This document shows positions 55,749 through 64,000 of a DNA stretch of 64,000 bases, piece by piece (the stretch's first letter is position 1; each line of letters starts with the position of its first letter). Where the stretch lies: NCBI GenBank assembly GCA_963971405.1, contig OZ020489.1, positions 18,502,290 through 18,566,289 of the forward strand, in the 5' to 3' direction. The notes below the pieces were generated by a model. The model searched no databases. It was not told the DNA's origin and saw only the letters and a list, made by a program, of their open reading frames with translations. This DNA comes from Psococerastis gibbosa (taxonomy: Eukaryota > Arthropoda > Insecta > Psocodea > Psocidae). Both the position numbers and the translations under genes were made by a program.

Positions 55749-56926
55749 ATACGGTAGTAATTTACTGCATGACAATTAAAACCTTCTACGAAAAATCGAA
55801 AATAAAGAGAGAAAGAAAATTGACTTTATTTTTTAACTTTTTTCAGGCGAGCTTTGGGCCATTAAGGCCACTCTCAGTCTCTCACAACTAACCCTTTAAA
55901 AAAAGGATTTAGAAAAGATGGATGGTTGTATCATATGGTCCACTGGTCTACAGTATTGCCCAAATGGTGGTACTGTACACCGTATCAGTTTTAATATGCT
56001 CAATGAAAAACAGGGTATAGAGTTAAAGTTTGAAAGTGAGCAAGCGTAGAGGACAAAATGGAAGTGAAATGGTGGTTACTTGCAGCTTTCGCGTTTATGC
56101 CATTCCAAATTAAAATTAAAATTTCATAAGCAAGGCTATTTGGCCCAGATCCATCAAGAGAAGAATATAACTACGAGATAGACTACGTGCTTTTATAGTC
56201 TTTTTTGAATTAAAAACATTAAAACTATATTTTTGCCGATTTTGTAGAGTTTTACGACGTATGTAATCGGATGCTGCGCCAGATTACTTTTTATTTTTAT
56301 TGTGTTCTGAGATTTAAACGTCGCTACTGTCTGTATCGAGTTATAAATTGCTCTGGCCTGAGAGCATTAAATACTAGATTTCTACAGAATATATGGAGGG
56401 GTGCATTACCATTTCCAATATCATGTTACTTGGGCACTTTAGACAATGAAGGGTCATGCAACTTCAGCTAATGGATGTTATGGACATGCAATTTATCGCG
56501 CTTTTTCTCTGCCATCCTTTTTTACGTGTATCTATTTATTGAAACCGTTTTACTTTGCAAATTTGACTATTCTTGACAGTGATAAGTTCCACGGCATTAA
56601 CCAGAGTGATATCTGATCGATTATCTTTTTAAGTTTAAGTAATTCCTCGCTGCAAATGGTACGGGTTAGATGCAAGTAAGTTACCTCGTCTGACTCATAT
56701 GAATGAATAATATGTAAATTTTCAAGAGTATACAATCGTGTCACAGGCATATTACTGTGCAAGCATGTGACTTGGAGTTCAACAAATATAATCGCAATCT
56801 TCTTCTGGACTCCTTCTTCAGCTGCTACAGCATATACTTGGTGGGATGATACCCTGTGCCAGCAATGTTTCTGTCGTCTTTCCGTGGCAAATCTAGAGTG
56901 ACTTGTGAGGGTGGCAGCACTTAAAG
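55749..56926. other. unassigned stretch
   Basis: A 134-codon minus frame (56550-56954) is among the longest in the window, but its end overlaps the terminus of the hAT element at 56927 and it has no domain. Not called. Confidence 0.4.
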
Positions 56927-57633
56927 CACGGGTTCCCAACCAGTAACCACTCACACCGACAATGTGTCGCTGCGGAACATCCCTTGCATCTATTATTATT
57001 TTATTTGTTAAGAATTAGAAGGCTTTCAATGATATCTCTATATTTAGCTTACAGTATGATTTTAATGTATACTACAAAGTTAATGGGAAGCTTGGGCACC
57101 CATCACCCATGTTTTTTACAAGTGTTTGTTGTATTCTCGGCTTAAAGATCTTATTAAGGCGCATATTCCACCGACCGGCTAGGGCTAAATACAAATACGG
57201 TGACGTGGTAGCAGGCATTCAAGATTTAGGCGGGGTTTCCACCGACCTCGCATTGCAGAATGCAAATGACATTGACGGAAATGTTTGTTTTACTCTATGC
57301 CATAGTTAAAATTGATCATTGATCATACAGTAAAATCACAAACAAACAAACTAAAATTAAAAAATGACGTCATGGGATATGTTAAGTACAAACATTTTAA
57401 TAGATTTCTATAAAAAGAAAAATTCAAATTTCCGTCAATGTCATTTGCATTCTGCAATGCGAGGTCGGTGGAAACCTCGCCTAAGTCTTGAATGTCTGCT
57501 ACCACGTCACCGTATTTGTATTTAGCCCTAGCCGGTCGGTGGAATATGCGCCTTATAGCAACTCTTAAGTCACTGCAGCCATTCTCGCGGACCATTTGCC
57601 AGGGTCTCGCGGACCACCGGTTGGGAACCACTG
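56927..57633. mobile_element. hAT-like element with nested foldback
   Basis: Left CACGGGTTCCCAACCAGT, right ACCGGTTGGGAACCACTG: inverted ends of the common hAT form CAGTGGTTCCCAACC. About 312 bp remain after removing the foldback at 57158-57552. No transposase and no exact 8-bp duplication. Confidence 0.8.
57158..57552. mobile_element. foldback element E, complete (outer and inner modules)
   Basis: Outer arms (about 70 bp) start GGCGCATATTCCACCGACC and run through 'cggtgacgtggtagcaggca'. The centre is a 253-bp module (57229-57481) that also occurs alone at 8745-8997, bounded here by TTA and TAA. Total 395 bp, nearly all of it able to pair. No ORF. Confidence 0.92.
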
Positions 57634-57701
57634 TACTAAGCTCATTGCAATAACTGATATAATTTTTTCTTATACATTTTTTTTTAATGTGTAGGGCTCG
57701 C

Positions 57702-57790
57702 TTTCTTCTTCTTCAAGTCACAGCCGGATGGCTGGTTAGCAGCAACATGTGACTTCGATGCCTCGAATTATACATGGTTGCTGGTTCTAG
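57702..57790 (-). pseudogene. LINE RT tail fragment
   Basis: The CTT-rich tail, then the complement of 'MLLLTSHPAVT'-type codons and 'cgatgcctcg'. About 60 coding bases; same family as 55.6 kb. Confidence 0.7.
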
Positions 57791-59042
57791 GGATGCCACT
57801 TGTGCCTATAATGCGGTGGTTTCCCCTTGCCTTCCGCATCCTATGCCGCTGACCGTCACTTGTTGCCAGGATCCAGTTCGTCCGCCTTTAGGGAGCTTTT
57901 CGTCTCCCATGGACAAGAGGGTGCCCATGCCCTAACTCCACGGAGTTAAGCGGGGGGGGTCTTTGACCGAACCCCACTCGGTACCTGCCTGTGTTAGTCG
58001 TCATTGAATGTTGACGTTGCCCGCCCCTCACCGCGAGGAGGTATAGGTAAGGAGTTTGCTGAGGGGCTCGCATTAGCTGGCCTGAATAAAGGTAGCAGCA
58101 GGGGCGAGAGCCTCAAGGGTGAAATGGCCTTTAGTGATAATGATAAATCACCCCCCCCCCCCGGCCCCCGGACACCTCCTATCGAATTTCATGGCCCCGT
58201 GTAGTTCCAACTAGTGCGGGTCTTGGGAATTTAATTAGATAATTACCCTTATTCAGGCGGGAGTTTGACGCGAAAGCCAGCAGGCTATGCCGCGGCATCT
58301 CTTGTATGCTCAGATTACCCCTCAGTGCTTGAAGCAACAACTTACTTATCTCCTGTTATATAGCCTATGCCTTTGGCCTCATAATTCCATAATGTACATT
58401 ATTAATTGGGCTTACCTAGGTAGAATGGGTAATTACGTTATTGTTTTTTAAAAGCAATATTCAATTGTGAGAATCTGTGAGGCTGGGCGCCAAGTTGACA
58501 AATGTGCCAAAGCTCGTTACTTAACCTACGAATTTTCGGCAGAACCGTTATATATGTGTAGAAATCCACCACGACTGTGAACAGCTATTTCTCCAACATG
58601 GAAAAAACACAGTGTAACTTTCTTTTCAGCATATTTTCATTAGTTATTTATTAATGTATCCGCACTCAGTGAAAAAACGTCAAGTTCATTGTTTAATGAT
58701 TGAGTGCCAATTCATTTATAATGGTTAAATGAATAAAATAAAATATATTTAAATAATTGTAGTGGATTATGATATTAATTTTTGTGAGTTGGAAAAGGAT
58801 ATTATAACTTCAACCCACCTTTTGAATTTTTTTAAAATTGTTGTCTGCAAAGAATGTGGGTTATTGTAGCCTACTATGGATTGTGATTTTTTTTTATGAA
58901 ACACTTCAATACGGTTCTTATGAAATCTTACTGGCCTGGTAGACAGTTTACATTCGTAGTTTAAGTCTTATATCCAACGTTTGACGAAATGATGCATCAA
59001 ACATGGGTTGTTTAAAACAGTTATTGCGTTCATTGTATCTTT
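57791..59042. other. GC-rich block, then AT-rich stretch
   Basis: 57791-58320 is clearly higher in GC than its surroundings, with G8, C12 and several purine/pyrimidine blocks. It looks like part of an unrecognised retroelement, but I can show no domain. 58330-59042 is ordinary AT-rich DNA. Confidence 0.4.
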
Positions 59043-59095
59043 TTTAATAGGTAAATGAATGTATCCGATTAACCATTTCAATTGCCTCACCAAGT
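59043..59095 (-). mobile_element. SINE-like repeat K, 3' fragment
   Basis: 'gaatgtatccgattaaccat', then 'tcaattgcctcaccaagtta'; only the tail-proximal third. Confidence 0.7.
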
Positions 59096-59839
59096 TAATG
59101 CGTGAATACGAAAAATTAATAGAACATACGGCAAGGAGAACCTACAATATGTTGATATAGAAGGTATTCGACTATGTGGCTGTATAACTCCTGTATGGGA
59201 GTTTAAATATCCTATCTCTGTAAAATTATTGTTAACTATACAAGCTATCATCCTATTAAATTGTTTCCTTTGCATTTTCCTTGAGGCTAAATAAGCAATA
59301 TTGCTTATTTCTCCACAAATTACCGTTAGGCTGGGTACCGCGCGGTAACGCATTCTTCAACTAATAAACTGGGAGTCAATTATCTGGGAGAGGGGAGAAA
59401 GTTCAACTGCCAAGTTTATGGGGAAAGCAATTTGACTGTAGAATATGAACACGTTATATGCATGGGGCCAGGGGACTTGCATACAGCTAAGATAGATTCC
59501 AATAGTAACGTAATGGCACAACTTTGCTCAAGAAAAATAGTAATAAAAACTTGTCTGCTTCAATCCTGACGTTATTCCGACTCCCGGCTATATCAATTTA
59601 AATTTCTAGCTTAATAGCTTTTGTACAGTAGAAGAATTGTTGCAATATCGATCTTATATACTGTATATTTATGTGCTTTACTCGATTAATTTGCCAATTG
59701 GAAGCTTTTAATAATTAATTTACAATTACGTATACAATAGGCGCTAAATTGTTTCATCCCCCGCACAAGTCAAAAATATAATAATGTCAACATTAATTGA
59801 CTTCAACAGATTTTCATTACTTCTTCTATATATTATATT
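59096..59839. other. unassigned stretch
   Basis: Nothing recognised apart from a TA-rich hairpin near 59825-59850. Confidence 0.4.
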
Positions 59840-60218
59840 ATAGTAGAAGTTCTTTGCTTCTTCTACTTCCCTTTTAGTGACGCGTGCGCAGCGTGAGGAG
59901 GTCGCCACGGACCCATCTCTTGTACTCGACCTTTAGCTCGGCCATTGTGTTTCCTCTTGCTCCCGCGAGTAGATCAATTCTTTCCTCGAGGGTTGTTCTC
60001 GATCTGCCGATGTGTCTTCTAACTTGAGGCCTTGCTTCCGCCAACCTCCGGGTGTTCCTATTCTCGTCCATCCTTTGGACGTGGCCAAACCATTGCAGCT
60101 GCTTCACTTCTGAAAAGTCGGTCCCTTCCCCTGACAACGGGCTACTCCCCCATTGTTCGATGACTGTGGGGCTCATGCCTCTATTGCTAACACAATAGCC
60201 AATATAAGTCCAACTCAC
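59840..60218 (-). pseudogene. LINE RT tail (GHVQRMDENR type), open copy
   Basis: 114 open minus-strand codons carry 'VKQLQWFGHVQRMDENR', 'PQVRRHIGRSRTTLEERI' and 'TMAELKVEYKRWVRGDLL', ending at a TAA/TAG region near 59874. Beyond lies a gaagtagaagaag-type tail (59850-59872). Same family as 19690-19990 and better preserved. No catalytic RT motif. Confidence 0.85.
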
Positions 60219-61108
60219 CTTTTGTTAAATAAAGAAAAAGCCGAAGATTTAAATTATTTCTGTAAATTTCTATTATTAAAGGGATGGAGTCTTCTCTGAG
60301 ATAATGTCATTGGTATAGTACTAGCAATGCAAGTAGAAAAGGGTAGCTCATAATGCTATACAATTTTGTAGTTTGTATATATCTGATACCACCTGGTGAC
60401 CCATGAAACATTGCCATTCGTCTTGAAAACGAACCTTAAAGACAGATAGAGGTATGCAAACCAGTTAACAGGAAGGAAAGCGAGAAGGAATGTATCAAAA
60501 TGACCGTATATAGAATGAGAAAAAGCGGCATTGTCAACGTTGGGGTTTGTAATATCTCAGTGTGGGGTAGATACCCGGTTCTGATAACACTTGGCAATAA
60601 TGCGACCCGCCTTGAAACTGAGCCGTGTCGGCAAGGGGGTGAATATTTCCATTTGGGGAAAAGCAATTTTCTGGCGGTCAGTTTGTTTGGAGGGGGTTGA
60701 CTTCTCTCAGGTTATTGCTTTCTCAAGAGAATCGACCGCCACTGTTTCACACTAGCAAAGTAATTATTTAAGCCGGCTGTTCCTACGCGTTTTACTGATA
60801 AATTGGAGTCTGTCGTTTGCGCGAAATTGGATTTACACCTCCTCTTATCAGCCAAGCCTTGAATTTTAATTCTTATAACGAAGATACTGAAGGCATTTAC
60901 TTGGCGAAACGCTTATACTTACATGTATGCCATGCTTGTGATGGTGTTTAATTTTCGAACAGACAGTCAGCAAAGAAAGCTTATTTAACAGTCGGGCCAG
61001 TGTTTCAAAGCGCTTTGAATCTTTTGCATTAAATGAAAATTTTCACTTCTCCTCGCAATTTTCCAACGTCTGCAAAACTGTGCGGTTGTGATTGTGTATT
61101 GTGCACTT
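60219..61108. other. unassigned stretch
   Basis: A short inverted pair 'ggcggtcagttt' / 'gaatcgaccgcc' at 60673-60740; otherwise nothing. Confidence 0.4.
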
Positions 61109-61673
61109 GGGCGGGTATTCCACCGGCGATTTTACTTCAAATTTGATTTTGTCATTGACGTTTATTTTGTTTTAAGGAGACTATTATGTAGATGTAGTAG
61201 TAGTGTTCGTCGGGTTAATAACGACTTAGGCCTCATATTTGGGTCCATAGAGCGACCCTGACTTGACTGTCCTACGCCAGCCCATAGGACAGTGGATCTC
61301 CTGATTGTAGTGGATTCCGAACCACTTGGGAAACACAGTGTAGTCACACGATTAGTTCGGAGGTGACCAGGACAAGTCCTACCATGTTTCCCTGCCGGCA
61401 CTGTGCACACAACCAAGTTATCTGCAGCTTTGAACCTGCTCTGGTCCGCTGGATTCAACTTGGTATGGTGGCCGGCTATTATGTAGATACTTAACTTATC
61501 TATTATAAATTAAGTTATAATATGGTAGAGACTTATTAATGATGTCTGCTACCATATTATAACTTAATTTATAATAGATAAGTAAAATATTTACATAATA
61601 GTCTCCTTAAAACAAAACAAACGTCAATGACAAAATCAAATTTTAAGTAAAATCGCCGATGGAATACCTACCC
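61109..61673. mobile_element. foldback MITE B, copy 3, interrupted by a retroposon
   Basis: Ends GGGCGGGTATTCCACCGGCG and the complement 'cgccgatggaatacctaccc'. The inner arms are nearly perfect ('acttaacttatctattataa' / 'ttataatagataagt'). A family C retroposon (61194-61475) lies in the left arm. Confidence 0.9.
61194..61475 (-). mobile_element. family C retroposon with a different 3' tail
   Basis: Perfect 13-bp duplication 'ctattatgtagat' (61181-61193, 61476-61488). On the minus strand it starts 'ccggccaccataccaagttg' and shares the middle with other C copies ('gtggttcggaatccact'). After that its 3' part differs ('ggtcgctctatggacccaaa') and its tail is (CTA)n instead of (CAA)n. Confidence 0.92.
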
Positions 61674-61990
61674 TTGCTGAGGTGGTAATTTCTTTTGTGT
61701 CCAGCATTCCCTCACAGGGGCAGAGAGGAGACACCACAATACCTAACCTGTGAAAATTAGACAAAGTGTGACCCACGCGCATTCTTATAAGATTTGTCAG
61801 TAGCCTCCTTGGGTCTGTCCAGCCACATTTTTCTTCAAATGTATAGAAGGTGGACTGCTCCCTGGGTTTAGGTGTGGTTTTAGCCGACTTTGACGTGTTA
61901 GTAGAATAACGCACTTAGGAACATGAGTATGTTTTAGGACGTCGAGTCGAAAGGGCACATGAGGGTGGGTATTGGATTTCACGAGACACC
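61674..61990 (-). pseudogene. LINE 3' coding end, SPLCPC type
   Basis: The minus strand reads 'NLIRMRVGHTLSNFHRLGIV' then 'SPLCPCEGMLDTKEITTSA'. R-x-R-(V/T)GHT-x-SN-x-H-x-RLGI ... SPLCPCG-x-DT-x-EH is the terminal domain of another LINE group; the expected EHLLL.C is lost. It is cut by foldback B at 61673. Confidence 0.75.
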
Positions 61991-62224
61991 ACGCTCGTGA
62001 TTAGTAGCGATGTTAATTAACGCGGCAAGTGGAGCACCCTCCCCCCCTCCCCCTCTCCTCCTTCCGCCCAACAATTCTCCTCCTCCTTATTTCACCTTCC
62101 TTTCCTCCTTTTCCCAAACCTCTTTCCTTCCATACGCTCACTATAATATTAGCCATGCAACGCCTATGCTACCCTAGTTGAAGCCATGTAGGGTAGAATG
62201 GGAAATAAATCTAATGTAGCGAAA
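61991..62224. other. pyrimidine-rich spacer
   Basis: CCT-rich tract at 62037-62125; no feature beyond that. Confidence 0.45.
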
Positions 62225-62396
62225 TAGTCTCCTATTGACGTAGGTTTACTTGTAGTGGCCCATTTAACCTTGCCTTGACAACGACCTGATTCCATTGATT
62301 TTTTGGGCATTATTGTTTCCGCATGAACTGATACACGTCCTCGATGTCACTCCACAACCACTACTAGCGATAATGGACATGCTGCACCATGCACAT
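62225..62396 (+). repeat. family G repeat fragment
   Basis: 'ggtttacttgtagtggccca' then 'gggcattattgtttccgcat' and 'tagcgataatggacatgct'. It runs directly into the tandem array. Confidence 0.7.
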
Positions 62397-62398
62397 TA

Positions 62399-63058
62399 TC
62401 AGCGTGAACCCGACTTAACACAGTTCATGAACAAGACATCAGGAAAGGGAACTTTGGAGATTACTGCTACGTATTAATAATGTGAATATGTCCGCCAAAT
62501 TGAGTTAAATGCGTTAAGACTTAAGAGGACATGCTACGTAGAAAATTAGCACCCAAAATTTGCTGTTTCTATTGATTTTTTTATTTTTTATTTAATTAAC
62601 AAAGCAAGTTATTAAAGATTTGGCTTGTGCAAGTTGTAGAAGACTACTTGCTTACCAATATACAAGTATTATCAGAGTGTACCCGACTTAACACGGTTCA
62701 TGAACAAGACATCAGTAAAGGGAACTTTGGAGATTACTGCTACGTATTAATAATGTGAATATGTCCGCCAAATTGAGTTAAATGCGTTAAGACTTAAGAG
62801 GACATGCTACGTAGAAAATTAGCACCCAAAATTTGTTGTTTCTATTGATTTTTTTATTTTTTATTTAATTAACAAAGCAAGTTATTAAAGATTTGGCTTG
62901 TGCAAGTTGTAGAAGACTACTTGCTTACCAATATACAAGTATTATCAGCGTGTACCCGACTTAACACGGTTCATGAACAAGGCATCAGTAAAGGGAACTT
63001 TGGAGATTACTGCTACGTATTAATTATGTGAATATGACCGCCAAATTGAATTAAATGC
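62399..63058. repeat. tandem array, exact 273-bp period, 2.4 units
   Basis: 'cccgacttaacac' recurs at 62409, 62682 and 62955, exactly 273 bp apart. Each unit has 'gttcatgaacaagacatcag', 'ttactgctacgtattaat' and then the left half of foldback F ('aagaggacatgctacgtaga'). The first two units are almost identical. Confidence 0.95.
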
Positions 63059-63438
63059 GTTAAGAAGACATGCTACGAAGAAAATTAGTACCCCAAAATT
63101 TGTTGTTTCTATTGAATTTTTATTTTTTATTTAATTAATTAATAAGCTTGTGTAAGTTGTAGAAAACTACTTCATGCATCATAAAATAGGGAATATTAAA
63201 TTTTTGGTAGGTACCTTAGTTCTTTCATAAAAACCACTGGGGACTAAAATTTTGCGTAAATTATAATTTTTGGAAAAACTACAAAACCGGAAAGTAAAAA
63301 TTACCGATTACATGATGCACGAAGTAGTCTTCCACAACTTACATGAGCCAAATTTTTAATAACTTGCTGAGTTAATGAAATAAAAGTTGAAAAGTATTTA
63401 ATTTTGGGGTGCCATCTACGTAGCATATCCTCTTAAAA
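63055..63438. mobile_element. foldback F, complete copy at the array end
   Basis: Left arm 'agacatgctacgaagaaaat' to 'gtagaaaactacttcatgca'; right arm 'tgcacgaagtagtcttccac' to 'ctacgtagcatatcctctta'. About 384 bp, arms of about 150 bp. No ORF. Confidence 0.88.
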
Positions 63439-63440
63439 AC

Positions 63441-64000
63441 AAGGAGTTTTACTGTAAGTCGCATTGCATGCCAATATTCAGTTTAATGTACAGTACAGTA
63501 CTATATCATGGCTCATATCACATCTATTGGCTAATTCAATAAAATGAGCAATTGAACTGATCTGATGTTGGGCATTTCCTCTCAATGTCTCAAAGGTATA
63601 CCCGTTTGAAGTTTGCCTCCTTTGATAGTTGAAAATCTGGAAAAAAACGGGAGAAAGAAGACATGAAAGAATGGGGAAATAAAAAAACGGAAGAAAATAA
63701 AAGGACAATTAGCTTTTTTCGATTTCACTGCGCGAATCGAATCACTCGATCAACTTGTGTGGAAAATTGAAATCTAATCACACATTCTTCTGCCTCATCT
63801 TACAGGTTTTCAAGAAACTTTGACAGTTTCCAATTTTAGGAAATGTATAAACTAACTCTGGGTGTTATTGGTTGAGTTATCCGCAGTGGAAGGGATATTG
63901 CGCTTCACTGAGCTTCCTAGGACCAATTCGTTATAATATTTGCGTCTTCTCCATATTGAAGATGGTTCATATGCAGATGTTTTGAAATTAATTTTCCTTG
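63441..64000. other. end of window; possible splice acceptor
   Basis: Mostly unremarkable. See 63806-63855 for an acceptor-bounded open block. A 76-codon minus frame (63478-63708) is unsupported. Confidence 0.4.
63806..63855 (+). CDS. possible terminal exon segment
   Basis: The strong acceptor 'cattcttctgcctcatcttacag' is followed by two bases that would complete a Gly codon left by 50711-50765. The frame then reads FQETLTVSNFRKCIN to a TAA at 63853-63855. The phase fits, but one in three random acceptors would fit too, and no polyA signal can be judged. Confidence 0.25.

Noticed and set aside
56550-56954. 134-codon minus-strand open frame, one of the longest in the window
   Set aside because: No recognisable domain, no splice or promoter context, and its 5' end overlaps the terminus of a hAT element.
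62399-63058. Regularly spaced repeats considered as a CRISPR array
   Set aside because: Units are 273 bp with no spacers, derived from a foldback, in a eukaryotic genome.

Overview
This window is eukaryotic nuclear DNA, AT-rich and almost entirely non-coding. I see no operons, no long intact open reading frame and no rRNA or tRNA gene. The many non-LTR retrotransposon tails, hAT-type MITEs, foldback MITEs, tRNA-derived SINEs and a THAP zinc-finger fragment of a P-like element suggest an arthropod, most likely an insect with a large repeat-filled genome. That placement is an inference; nothing here names the species.

The best case for host gene sequence is a set of very short exon-like blocks on the + strand. 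5978-6019 (42 nt) has a textbook acceptor, branch point and GTAAGT donor. 50711-50765 (55 nt) also has acceptor and donor. A possible terminal block lies at 63806-63855. Their phases are compatible, so the window may be mostly introns of one + strand gene. I do not recognise the encoded peptide.

Layout. 0-4.4 kb: edge of a TCTG-core element, a tandem duplication, a decayed RNase H-bearing LINE (851-1790), an RT tail (2165-2424), a tRNA-derived SINE (2573-2762), and a hAT-like element holding a nested TCTG element and a 54-bp retro-insert. 5-11 kb: exon candidate, a TCTG element with an internal duplication, a LINE split by a foldback MITE (8395-9065), another RT tail (9239-9455), and a long palindrome (10503-10807). 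11-16 kb: mostly unique sequence, one SINE and a minisatellite. 16.8-23.3 kb: LINE, TCTG element, three hAT MITEs with perfect 8-bp duplications, three more RT tails and a nested foldback. 23-36 kb: unique DNA with CAA-tail retroposons and a foldback flanked by perfect 69-bp direct repeats (30366-30889). 36-50 kb: foldbacks, hAT and mariner-like MITEs, more TCTG elements and the THAP-bearing P-like element (46133-46719). 50-64 kb: exon candidate, SINEs, hAT MITEs, LINE tails, nested foldbacks and a 273-bp tandem array running into a foldback (62399-63440).

The main content is layered transposition. Several nestings are fixed by target-site duplications (TSDs) I could read directly: hAT in TCTG element (17.7 kb), hAT in foldback B (22.9 kb), foldback in LINE (8.7 kb), retroposon in foldback B (61.2 kb) and micro-LINE in TCTG element (3.3 kb). 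Family letters (B, C, E, F, G, I, K, L, M, Q) are local labels for this window.
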